A stretch of DNA of 36,700 bases from an uncultured Flavobacteriaceae bacterium. Lineage in GTDB: Bacteria; Bacteroidota; Bacteroidia; Flavobacteriales; Flavobacteriaceae. Shown in pieces: positions 7,898-15,751 of the stretch. The DNA is taken from assembly GCA_913048115.1 (NCBI GenBank), contig CAJWVI010000020.1, positions 1 through 36,700 on the forward strand, in the 5' to 3' direction. Positions within the stretch are counted from its first letter, which is position 1, and each line of letters opens with the position of its first letter. Below the pieces are notes generated by a model that did not search any database, was not told the origin of the DNA, and worked only from the letters and a program-made list of their open reading frames with translations. A program made the position numbers and the translations under genes.

Positions 7898-8866
7898 ATG
7901 TTAAAAGCAGGAGTTCTAGGTGCAGGACACTTAGGGAAAATACATTTAAAGTTATTACAGCAATCAACCAAATATGATTTGGTTGGCTTTTATGATTCTA
8001 ATCAAGAAGCTGCTAAAGCCATTGAAAAGGAGTTTGGCTACAAAAGTTTCTCTTCTATGGAATCTCTCATACAGTCTTGTGATATGGTGGATGTAGTAAC
8101 CCCTACTATTTATCACTACACGTGTGCAGAGAAGGTCATAAAAGCAGGTAAGCATTTATTTATTGAAAAGCCTATCACACACACTGTTGTAGAAGCTGAT
8201 ACCATTCGTGATTTGGCCAAAGAACACGGGGTTCGCGGTCAAGTAGGACAGGTAGAGCGTTTCAACCCAGCGTTTATGGCTGTTAAGGACATGATTGATA
8301 AGCCTATGTTTATTGAGGCCCATAGATTGGCAGAGTTTAATCCACGAGGCACAGATGTTTCTGTGGTCTTGGACTTAATGATCCATGATATTGATGCTAT
8401 TTTAAGTGTTGTTAAAAGTGATGTTAAAAAAGTACATGCTAGTGGCGTCTCAGTTATTAGCGAGACTCCAGATATCGCCAATGCACGTATAGAATTTGAA
8501 AACGGATGTGTTGCCAATTTAACTGCCAGTCGTATTTCAATGAAGACCATGCGTAAAGCTAGATTTTTTCAAAAAGACGCCTACATATCTGTAGATTTTT
8601 TAGAAAAAAAATGTGAGGTAGTAAAAATGAAAGATGCTCCAAAAACACCAGATGATTTTGCAATGGTATTAACCAATGCAGAGGGCGTAAAAAAACAAAT
8701 TTATTTTGATAATCCAGAGGTGCCTGGCAACAATGCTATTCTAGATGAACTCGATAGTTTTGCAGACGCAATTGCACATGACAGAACTCCTGAGGTATCA
8801 CTAAGACAAGGTGCAGAAGCATTACGTGTGGCGATGTTGATTATTGAAAATTTCAAAATGTTATAA
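7898..8866 (+). CDS. Gfo/Idh/MocA family NAD(P)-dependent oxidoreductase
   Basis: 322 residues. A Rossmann nucleotide-binding loop GAGHLG (8-13) opens the protein and the family's catalytic EKP lies at 90-92, followed by the larger alpha/beta substrate domain. Members oxidise or reduce sugars, inositols, biliverdin or similar compounds; the substrate cannot be read from sequence. No signal peptide, so cytosolic. It is first in a plus-strand run, 49 bases before a 3-hydroxybutyryl-CoA dehydrogenase gene, a pairing I recall from other flavobacteria. That adjacency suggests a role in a metabolite-repair or acyl-CoA setting rather than a sugar operon, since no transporter or kinase is nearby. The ATG start fits the Rossmann strand. 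Confidence 0.85.
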   Translation: MLKAGVLGAGHLGKIHLKLLQQSTKYDLVGFYDSNQEAAKAIEKEFGYKSFSSMESLIQSCDMVDVVTPTIYHYTCAEKVIKAGKHLFIEKPITHTVVEADTIRDLAKEHGVRGQVGQVERFNPAFMAVKDMIDKPMFIEAHRLAEFNPRGTDVSVVLDLMIHDIDAILSVVKSDVKKVHASGVSVISETPDIANARIEFENGCVANLTASRISMKTMRKARFFQKDAYISVDFLEKKCEVVKMKDAPKTPDDFAMVLTNAEGVKKQIYFDNPEVPGNNAILDELDSFADAIAHDRTPEVSLRQGAEALRVAMLIIENFKML

Positions 8867-8915
8867 TAAATAAAATAAAACTTCCTTTTAAGGAAAGAAT
8901 TAATACACATATTTC

Positions 8916-9803
8916 ATGAAAAACGTAGCAGTAATTGGAGCAGGAACAATGGGTAATGGTATTGCACATACCTTTGCGCAAAATGACTATAAAGTTCAAT
9001 TAATTGATGTTTCTAGGGCATCTTTAGACCGTGGCATGGCAACTATTGCCAAAAATCTAGACCGTATGGTCGCTAAAGAGAAAATCTCTGAGCAAGACAA
9101 AGCAAGAACGCTCAATAACATTACAACTTTTACAGATTTAAAGACAGGTGTTGAATACGCTAGTTTGGTTGTAGAAGCAGCGACAGAAAATCTAAACTTA
9201 AAATTAAAGATTTTTAAAGATTTAGAATCTTTTTGTCCAGATGATACTATTATGGCAAGTAATACATCATCAATATCTATAACAGAGATAGCTGCAGTGA
9301 CGTCAAGACCAGAGATGGTTATTGGAATGCACTTTATGAATCCTGTACCTGTAATGAAGTTAGTAGAAATCATTAAGGGATATAGTACCAGTGACCAAAC
9401 CTATAACACGGTTGCAGAAATTTCAAAAAAGTTGGGTAAGATACCTGTGAAAGTGAATGACTATCCAGGCTTTGTAGCCAACCGTATTTTAATGCCAATG
9501 ATTAATGAAGCGGTAGAAACACTTTTTAACGGTGTCGCAGGTGTTAAAGAAATAGACACGGTAATGATGCTAGGAATGGCTCACCCAATGGGTCCATTAG
9601 CGCTTGCAGATTTTATTGGTCTTGATGTTTGTCTATCTATTTTAAATGTAATGCATGATGGCTTTAAAAACCCAAAATATGCACCCTGTCCCCTATTAGT
9701 GAATATGGTAATGGCTGGTAAATTTGGAGCAAAAAGTGGAGAAGGATTTTATGACTATAGTGAAAACAGAAAAGCTGTTGATGTAGCTAAGATGTTCTCT
9801 TAA
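8916..9803 (+). CDS. 3-hydroxybutyryl-CoA / 3-hydroxyacyl-CoA dehydrogenase
   Basis: 295 residues, the size of monofunctional 3-hydroxybutyryl-CoA dehydrogenases (Hbd/PaaH type). It interconverts 3-hydroxyacyl-CoA and acetoacyl-CoA with NAD(P), in the cytosol. Seen: GAGTMGNG (8-14 region) for NAD binding; the catalytic histidine in GMHFMNPVP (His139) with Glu151 in KLVEI as its likely partner; and the C-terminal-domain signature VNDYPGFVANRILMPMINEA. The C-terminus GAKSGEGFYDYS is also typical. It has no fused enoyl-CoA hydratase domain, unlike FadB/FadJ. It lies 49 bases after the Gfo/Idh gene and 24 bases before a DUF1015 gene. Whether it acts in degradation or synthesis is not shown. Confidence 0.93.
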   Translation: MKNVAVIGAGTMGNGIAHTFAQNDYKVQLIDVSRASLDRGMATIAKNLDRMVAKEKISEQDKARTLNNITTFTDLKTGVEYASLVVEAATENLNLKLKIFKDLESFCPDDTIMASNTSSISITEIAAVTSRPEMVIGMHFMNPVPVMKLVEIIKGYSTSDQTYNTVAEISKKLGKIPVKVNDYPGFVANRILMPMINEAVETLFNGVAGVKEIDTVMMLGMAHPMGPLALADFIGLDVCLSILNVMHDGFKNPKYAPCPLLVNMVMAGKFGAKSGEGFYDYSENRKAVDVAKMFS

Positions 9804-9827
9804 ACATCGTATAAAGCAAGAAAAACC

Positions 9828-11066
9828 ATGGCCAAAATAATTCCATTTAAAGCAGTACGCCCCACCCGAGATAAGGTGAGCCTTATTGCTGCAAGGTCTT
9901 ATGATTCTTACACAAATGAACAAAGAGAAGCGCGTCTAAGAGACAATCCTTTTTCTTTTTTGCATGTTGTGTATCCTGGCTATAAATATTCTCAAGTAAT
10001 TGAGGGTGAAAAGAGATACAAATTAGTACGCAATAGGTATCAAGAATTTAAAGAAGACGGTGTTTTCATGCAAGAAGAAGTACCTTCTTTTTATGTCTAT
10101 AAAATCCTAAACCATGAAGGAGTAGAGTTTAATGGTATTGTAGCAGCGGCAAGTACTCAAGATTATGAAAAAGACATCATTAAAAAACACGAAGATACTT
10201 TACAATACAAAGAAGAAGTTTTTGTAAAATACTTGAAAACAGTAGGTTTTAATGCAGAACCAGTACTTCTTACCTACCCAGATAATGATGCCTTGGCAAT
10301 AATTATTAAATCTGTAATGCAAACCAGAGCAGAGTATGAATTTACCACAACCCACAGAGACACTCATTATCTTTGGCCAGTAAGCCAAAGCGCTCTAGTT
10401 ACTGAAATTTCAGAAGTATTTGAGGGTATGCCTACACTCTATATTGCAGATGGGCATCACAGAAGTTCTTCCTCTTGTTTATTATCAAAAATACTGCAGC
10501 AGGAGAACAAGCACCATACCGGAGAAGAACCTTATAATTACTTTATGAGTTTCCTGATTCCAGAAAGTGATTTAAAAATTTTTGAATTTAACAGACTTAT
10601 TAAAGATCTTAATGGATGGAGTAAAGAAGAGTTTTTAATTCAGCTAGATTCTTTATTTAGAATCGAAAACAGAGCGCAAAACTTTTACAAGCCCTCCAAA
10701 AAACATCATTTCAGCATGTATCTTGATGGTGATTTTTACTCGCTGTACTTGCGTAAAGATAGTTATGAGATAGAAAATGCGCTTGACGGGCTTGATTCTC
10801 AAATTTTATATAAACTAATATTTGATCCTATTCTAGGGATAAAAGATCTACGCAATGATACCAGAATAGCCTATGCAGACGGCAAAAAAGATATGGCATA
10901 TGTAAAAACCGCCGTCGACAATAAAGACTTTGCCGTTGGTTTTGGAATGCTTCCTGTTACTACACAAGAAATGAAGAAAATAGCAAACGAAGGATTAAAG
11001 ATGCCTCCAAAGAGCACCTATATTGAACCTAAACTAAGAAGTGGTATTACTATTTATGAATTTTAA
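9828..11066 (+). CDS. DUF1015 family protein
   Basis: 412 residues, full length for DUF1015. Family features visible: FKAVRP near the N-terminus, RDNPFSFLHV, and the signature ADGHHRSSSS (Asp208, Gly209, His210, His211, Arg212). The DGHHR motif resembles the G.HR nucleotide-binding motif of ParB/sulfiredoxin-fold proteins, including the free serine kinase SerK; equating them is my inference. In other genomes I recall DUF1015 genes near serine-biosynthesis genes; none is present here. It is 24 bases downstream of the hydroxybutyryl-CoA dehydrogenase gene, so probably co-transcribed. Cytosolic by lack of signals. Biochemical role not established to my knowledge. Confidence 0.87.
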   Translation: MAKIIPFKAVRPTRDKVSLIAARSYDSYTNEQREARLRDNPFSFLHVVYPGYKYSQVIEGEKRYKLVRNRYQEFKEDGVFMQEEVPSFYVYKILNHEGVEFNGIVAAASTQDYEKDIIKKHEDTLQYKEEVFVKYLKTVGFNAEPVLLTYPDNDALAIIIKSVMQTRAEYEFTTTHRDTHYLWPVSQSALVTEISEVFEGMPTLYIADGHHRSSSSCLLSKILQQENKHHTGEEPYNYFMSFLIPESDLKIFEFNRLIKDLNGWSKEEFLIQLDSLFRIENRAQNFYKPSKKHHFSMYLDGDFYSLYLRKDSYEIENALDGLDSQILYKLIFDPILGIKDLRNDTRIAYADGKKDMAYVKTAVDNKDFAVGFGMLPVTTQEMKKIANEGLKMPPKSTYIEPKLRSGITIYEF

Positions 11067-11127
11067 TTCTTTTTAATTAAGAGAGTATAAAAAATAAATA
11101 CATTAGAAACTACAACAGCAAATTAAC

Positions 11128-11781
11128 ATGAGTATTTCAGAAAATATAAAAAAATATCAAACCCTACTCCCAGAGCAAACTACCTTAGTTGCTGTTTCTA
11201 AAACCAAACCCGTAAGCAGCTTAATGCAAGCATATGATGCTGGACAGCGTGTGTTTGGCGAAAATAAAATACAAGAAATGGCATCCAAATGGGAAGAAAT
11301 GCCCAAAGACATACAATGGCATATGATAGGTCATGTACAAACCAACAAGGTGAAATACATGGCTGCGTTTGTGAGTTTAATTCATACGGTAGATAGTATA
11401 AAATTATTGCGAGAAATCAACAAACAAGCTGCCAAACACGACAGAGTAATTAAGTGTTTGCTACAGATTAAAATAGCAGAAGAAGAAAGTAAGTTTGGAA
11501 TGGATCAAGCAGATGCATTAGAATTATTAGCCTCGGAGATTGCAACAACATTGCCACATGTTGCAATTGTTGGGTTGATGGGAATGGCTACCTTTACACA
11601 AGACAAAACACAGGTGGAGGCAGAATTCAATAAATTAAGTGTCATCTATAAAGATGTTAAAACCAAATACCCACAATTAACTATTTTAAGCATGGGTATG
11701 AGTGGTGACTTTACACTAGCCCTAAAACATAATAGTAATATGGTGCGTATTGGGAGTTCTATTTTTGGAGCTAGAAATTAA
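11128..11781 (+). CDS. yggS: YggS/PROSC family pyridoxal-phosphate homeostasis protein
   Basis: 217 residues, a single alanine-racemase-type TIM barrel without the C-terminal domain. The PLP lysine is Lys25 in AVSKTKP. FGENKIQEM, WHMIGHVQTNKVKYM, GLMGMATF, LSMGMSGDFTLAL and VRIGSSIFG are the family signatures, the last two binding the PLP phosphate. YggS has no known catalytic turnover; it balances free and bound vitamin B6 and influences amino- and keto-acid pools. It starts 61 bases after the DUF1015 gene and ends 17 bases before the nuclease gene, so probably in the same transcript. ATG start. Confidence 0.95.
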   Translation: MSISENIKKYQTLLPEQTTLVAVSKTKPVSSLMQAYDAGQRVFGENKIQEMASKWEEMPKDIQWHMIGHVQTNKVKYMAAFVSLIHTVDSIKLLREINKQAAKHDRVIKCLLQIKIAEEESKFGMDQADALELLASEIATTLPHVAIVGLMGMATFTQDKTQVEAEFNKLSVIYKDVKTKYPQLTILSMGMSGDFTLALKHNSNMVRIGSSIFGARN

Positions 11782-11798
11782 AATTAAGTAAAAGCATA

Positions 11799-13184
11799 TT
11801 GGAATACGCAATTTTAGACATAGAAACTACCGGAGGGAAATACAATGAAGAGGGCATCACAGAAATTGCGATCTATCGTTTTGATGGAGACAAGGTAGTA
11901 GATCAATTTGCTAGCCTAGTAAACCCAGAGATACCTATACAACCCTTTGTGGTAAAACTTACAGGTATTAATAATGGTATGCTAAAAAATGCACCAAAGT
12001 TTCATGAAGTTGCCAAAAGAATTATAGAAATTACAGAGGGTACTATTTTAGTAGCACATAATGCTCAATTTGACAATAGAATACTCACAACAGAATTTGA
12101 TAGACTAGGCTACAATTTTGATAAAGAAACATTGTGCACCGTTGAGGTCGCTCAACAGCTTATGCCAGATATGCCTTCTTATAGTCTTGGAAAGTTAGTG
12201 CGCGCCCTAGGAATTCCAATAACAAACAGACACCGTGCACAAGGAGATGCCTTAGCTACCGTTGAACTCTTTAAGCTACTGCTGCTTAAAGATTTTAAAA
12301 AACAAATGGCGCAACACTTTATTAAAAAGAATCCTAGAAGACATCTAGATTCAAAACTAATAACTCTTATTAAAGCGGCTCCCACAGCAATAGGTGTTTA
12401 CTACATGCATCGAGAAGATGGAACTATTATTTATATTGGAAAAAGCAAAAACATACAAAAAAGATTAACCCAACACTTCACTAACGACAATAGAAAGTCA
12501 AAGGCAATACAGCTTGAGGTTACAGCAGTAACCTATGAAAAAACTGGGAACGAATTAATTGCACTTTTAAAAGAAAGTGAAGACATTAAACAGCTTAACC
12601 CAAAATACAACAGAGCCTTACGCAAAAGAACCTTTAACGCACAGCTTATTTCATTTACAGATGCTAGTGGATATATTAATTTAAAAATTGAAAAAGCAGA
12701 CGCACGTAAAAAGGCCATTACAACCTTTAGCAACCTTCAAGCTGCCAAAGCTAATCTTGAAAATATTATTGGAAAATATGCTTTGTGCCAGAGACTAGGA
12801 GGTTTTCAAGACACAAAAAAGGCCTGTTTTAGTTACGGTATAAAAGAATGCGCAGGAGCTTGTATTGGAGAAGAAACCCCAGAGGCATACAACGAGAAAG
12901 TAAAGATATTTCTTAAAGACTATAGTTATCAAAATCAACACATGTTGGTTATTGACAAAGGGAGAAACCCAGAGGAGCGATCGGTTGTTTTAATAGCGCA
13001 TGGTGTTTATAAAGGGTTTGGATTTTATACCTTAAACCATCAAATCACAAATCCTGAAATACTAAAATCTATTATTAGCCCAATGCACAATAATAGAGAT
13101 GCACAACACATTTTACAGTCCTACTTAAGAAAAAACAAAGTAATTAAAATTATAAATCTAGATGTAGAGCATCAAAGTTTATAG
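11799..13184 (+). CDS. DnaQ-type 3'-5' exonuclease fused to a UvrC/Cho-like GIY-YIG nuclease
   Basis: 461 residues with two nuclease domains. Residues 1-165 are a DEDDh exonuclease like DNA polymerase III epsilon: DIETTGG (Asp7, Glu9), HNAQFD (87-92) and HRAQGD (145-150). Residues about 193-275 are a GIY-YIG domain like the UvrC N-terminus and Cho: GVYYM (199-203), YIGKSKNIQKRL (Arg222) and GNELIALLKESE (catalytic Glu252). A tail follows with Cys330, Cys343, Cys351 and Cys355 in a UvrC-like Cys-rich arrangement (CAGACIGEE). It lacks the UvrC C-terminal RNase H and helix-hairpin-helix parts, so it resembles Cho, which cuts 3' of damage. The start is TTG: an in-frame stop lies at 11772-11774 with no ATG between, and TTG gives the usual MEYAILDIETTGG beginning. 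Confidence 0.9.
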   Translation: MEYAILDIETTGGKYNEEGITEIAIYRFDGDKVVDQFASLVNPEIPIQPFVVKLTGINNGMLKNAPKFHEVAKRIIEITEGTILVAHNAQFDNRILTTEFDRLGYNFDKETLCTVEVAQQLMPDMPSYSLGKLVRALGIPITNRHRAQGDALATVELFKLLLLKDFKKQMAQHFIKKNPRRHLDSKLITLIKAAPTAIGVYYMHREDGTIIYIGKSKNIQKRLTQHFTNDNRKSKAIQLEVTAVTYEKTGNELIALLKESEDIKQLNPKYNRALRKRTFNAQLISFTDASGYINLKIEKADARKKAITTFSNLQAAKANLENIIGKYALCQRLGGFQDTKKACFSYGIKECAGACIGEETPEAYNEKVKIFLKDYSYQNQHMLVIDKGRNPEERSVVLIAHGVYKGFGFYTLNHQITNPEILKSIISPMHNNRDAQHILQSYLRKNKVIKIINLDVEHQSL

Positions 13185-13220
13185 AAACTTCTGTACTTTT
13201 AACAGTGTAAAACTAAAATA

Positions 13221-14081
13221 TTGAGTAGCAAAAACCCCATATCCTTACGTAACAAATTACATAATATCATCTATGAGGCAGACACTCCTATAGGAAAACT
13301 GTTTGATGTCGTACTCCTTATTTTAATTCTAGTAAGTGTTATCTTGGTCATGCTAGAAAGTGTTGCCTCTATTGATACTCATTACCACGAGTTCTTATAT
13401 TTTGGAGAATGGGTTATTACTATATTTTTTACCATTGAATATATCTTACGAATTATTACTGTAAAAAAACCATCTAGTTATATCTTTAGCTTTTATGGTA
13501 TTATTGACCTGCTGTCTACCATACCATTATACCTGTCATTTATTTTAGCAGGAAGTAATGCACTACTTGCTGTTAGAGCATTTAGGTTGTTAAGAGTTTT
13601 TAGAATATTAAAAATTACACGCTATTTAGGAGAGGCAAACAAATTAAACAAAGCCTTACAAGACAGCAAGCCCAAAATATTTGTCTTTTTATTTGCGGTA
13701 CTAATACTCTCAATTATAGCTGGAACTATTATGTATTTAATTGAAGGAGAAGCCAGTGGCTTTGTAAGCATTCCTATTAGCGTATATTGGTGTATTGTTA
13801 CACTTACCACCGTTGGCTTTGGAGATATTGCTCCTGTTACGCCTCTGGGGCAATTTATAGCTGCCATTATCATGATTATGGGGTATGGCATAATTGCAGT
13901 ACCAACAGGTATTGTAAGTGCAGAATATGCAAGTAAAAAAACAACTACAATAGAAGACCCTAATTATGTACATGTAAATACTCAATCATGTCAAAACTGT
14001 AATGCAACCAAGCATAACGACAATGCAGAGTTTTGTCATAAGTGTGGAACAGCATTACATGAAAAAGAGCTTTTAAATTAA
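13221..14081 (+). CDS. Voltage-gated-type K+ channel (ion transporter family) with C-terminal zinc ribbon
   Basis: 286 residues with six inner-membrane segments in the Kv arrangement. The S4 helix (about 117-134) carries regularly spaced arginines (Arg119, 122, 125, 128, 134) in VRAFRLLRVFRILKITR. The pore loop contains the selectivity filter TVGFGD (197-202). The cytoplasmic tail ends in a CXXC...CXXC zinc ribbon (Cys257, 260, 272, 275). Such channels conduct K+ out of the cell in response to voltage in characterised relatives; the gating here is unknown. Start is TTG at 13221: the next upstream in-frame stop is at 13200-13202 with no ATG between, and the first internal Met would remove S1. 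Its stop overlaps the miaA ATG by one base (TAATG), so the two are translationally coupled. Confidence 0.9.
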   Translation: MSSKNPISLRNKLHNIIYEADTPIGKLFDVVLLILILVSVILVMLESVASIDTHYHEFLYFGEWVITIFFTIEYILRIITVKKPSSYIFSFYGIIDLLSTIPLYLSFILAGSNALLAVRAFRLLRVFRILKITRYLGEANKLNKALQDSKPKIFVFLFAVLILSIIAGTIMYLIEGEASGFVSIPISVYWCIVTLTTVGFGDIAPVTPLGQFIAAIIMIMGYGIIAVPTGIVSAEYASKKTTTIEDPNYVHVNTQSCQNCNATKHNDNAEFCHKCGTALHEKELLN

Positions 14082-14998
14082 TGTCAAAAAAACCATTACT
14101 TATTTGTGTCGTAGGTGCTACAGGAATTGGCAAGACAGCACTTGGTATTGCACTAGCAAAAGCATTTAACACAGAGATCATATCGGCAGATTCCCGCCAA
14201 TTTTACAAAGATATGAGTATCGGAACTGCTGTACCTTCTCCAAAAGAATTGGACGCAGCTCCACATCATTGCATACAGCATAAAAGTATTTTTGATTCCT
14301 ATAGCGTAGGAGATTTTGAACGGGAAGCACTTCTTAAATTGGACACTATTTTCACAAAACAGCCCACTGCCGTTTTGGTGGGTGGCTCTGGTTTGTATGT
14401 CGACGCTGTTGTGAATGGATTAGACTATTTTCCTTCCATTGACAAAGACATTAGATCAAGACTTAATGAAACACTTGAAAATCAAGGAATTAAAGCGCTC
14501 CAAACAGCCTTAAAAGAGGTGGACCCACTCTATTATAAAACAATGGATAGCGAGAATCCAAGACGATTGATACGAGCCTTAGAAATTTATAGAGGAACTG
14601 GAAAACCCTATTCAACTTTTTTAAAAGCAAAAGCCGCAAACAGAAATTTTGACACATTATACATTGGCCTCACTGCAGACAGGCCAATTGTTTATCAGCG
14701 CATCAATGCAAGAGTAGATATAATGATGGAAAATGGTTTGTTAGCTGAAGTAGAAGCACTGTACCCCCATCGCGGTCTAAATGCACTACAAACAGTAGCC
14801 TATAGAGAATTGTTTGAATATATAGACGGCACCCGATCGCTAGAAGATGCTGTAACCGAAATTAAAAAAAATACGCGACGTTTTGCCAAAAGACAAGGCA
14901 CCTGGTTTAGAAAAAACCAAAACATACATTGGTTTGATTACATGAGTGATAATACAGATATCATTGCCTTTATAAAAGAAAAAAACACCCTAAAATAG
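14081..14998 (+). CDS. miaA: tRNA dimethylallyltransferase
   Basis: 305 residues. MiaA transfers a dimethylallyl group to N6 of A37 in tRNAs reading UNN codons, improving decoding. Seen: P-loop GATGIGKT (12-19); SADSRQFYKDMSIGTA with the catalytic Asp/Arg region; HHCI; GGSGLYVDAV; and a C-terminal half with RRLIRALEIYRGTG and QTVAYRELFEY. Length and motif order are normal. The ATG overlaps the stop of the K+ channel gene by one base, an uncommon partner for miaA. The last codons overlap a hairpin that terminates the convergent response-regulator transcript. Confidence 0.96.
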   Translation: MSKKPLLICVVGATGIGKTALGIALAKAFNTEIISADSRQFYKDMSIGTAVPSPKELDAAPHHCIQHKSIFDSYSVGDFEREALLKLDTIFTKQPTAVLVGGSGLYVDAVVNGLDYFPSIDKDIRSRLNETLENQGIKALQTALKEVDPLYYKTMDSENPRRLIRALEIYRGTGKPYSTFLKAKAANRNFDTLYIGLTADRPIVYQRINARVDIMMENGLLAEVEALYPHRGLNALQTVAYRELFEYIDGTRSLEDAVTEIKKNTRRFAKRQGTWFRKNQNIHWFDYMSDNTDIIAFIKEKNTLK

Positions 14999-15004
14999 GG
15001 CGTT
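14978..15004 (-). terminator. Intrinsic terminator for the kinase/regulator transcript
   Basis: On the minus strand AACGCCCT, loop, AGGGTGTT is followed by a run of Ts. There is one mismatch in the stem. The hairpin lies 28 bases past the response-regulator stop and overlaps the last codons of miaA. On the plus strand the T-run is poor, so it mainly serves the minus strand. Confidence 0.7.
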
Positions 15005-15031
15005 TAAAACACTTATACATATGTCAATCAC

Positions 15032-15748
15032 TTAAATATCAACCTCGCTTTTAACTACAAGACGAAATCCTTCACCGTGTATGTTGATGATTTCAACATC
15101 ATCTTCTTTCTTTAAGTATTTGCGTAGTTTGGCGATATACACATCCATACTTCTTGAAGTAAAATAGTTATCGTCTCTCCAAATCTTAATCAATGCTAAT
15201 TCGCGCGGCATTAAATCATTTTTATGCAATGCAAGTAAACGCAATAACTCATTCTCTTTTGGCGAAAGCTTTACTGGGTTTTCATTATTAAAGGTTAAAA
15301 AACGAAGCTTAGAGTTTAAGAAAAAATTTCCTACTTGAAACTCAAATTGCTTACTATCTGCAATAGAATCTTTGGCTTTGCGTTGTATGATTGCTTTAAT
15401 TTTCATTAAAAGAACTTCACTATCAAAAGGCTTATTTAAGTAATCATCTGCGCCTACTTTATAGCCTTTTAAAACGTCCTCTTTCATAGATTTTGCTGTT
15501 AAAAAGATAATAGGAACATCTTCATTTTTTTCGCGTATTTCTTTAGCTAATGTGAAGCCATCTTTATAAGGCATCATGACATCTAAAATACAAAGATCAT
15601 AATCATCTTTTTTAAATTTTTCAAAACCTTCCATGCCATTTTTAGCGTGTACAACGTTGTAGTCATTCATGGTAAGGTAATCTTTAAGAACGGTACCAAA
15701 GTTTGGATCATCCTCTACTAGTAATATTTTTTTGTTTTCAGTTTCCAT
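15032..15748 (-). CDS. OmpR/PhoB-family response regulator
   Basis: 238 residues. Receiver domain 1-120: acidic pocket Glu12-Asp13, phospho-acceptor Asp56 in CILDVMMP, FLTAK, and Lys106 in DDYLNKPF. The C-terminal winged helix (about 140-235) has the OmpR-type pattern LSPKENELLRLLA and RSMDVYIAKLRKYLK. It would be phosphorylated by the kinase encoded immediately upstream (3-base gap) and bind DNA. It resembles RprY of Bacteroides and related essential-like flavobacterial regulators; I do not assign the symbol. The transcript ends at the hairpin at 14978-15004. ATG start. Confidence 0.94.
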   Translation of the reverse strand: METENKKILLVEDDPNFGTVLKDYLTMNDYNVVHAKNGMEGFEKFKKDDYDLCILDVMMPYKDGFTLAKEIREKNEDVPIIFLTAKSMKEDVLKGYKVGADDYLNKPFDSEVLLMKIKAIIQRKAKDSIADSKQFEFQVGNFFLNSKLRFLTFNNENPVKLSPKENELLRLLALHKNDLMPRELALIKIWRDDNYFTSRSMDVYIAKLRKYLKKEDDVEIINIHGEGFRLVVKSEVDI

Positions 15749-15751
15749 ATG

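Noticed and set aside
8882-8895. TTCCTT/AAGGAA inverted repeat before the hydroxybutyryl-CoA dehydrogenase gene
   Set aside because: The arms are 6 bases with a 2-base spacer, too tight for an RNA hairpin and without a T-run; probably chance in AT-rich sequence.
8996-9373. 125-codon open frame on the minus strand inside the hydroxybutyryl-CoA dehydrogenase gene
   Set aside because: Antisense shadow of a well-supported gene, with no recognisable domain.
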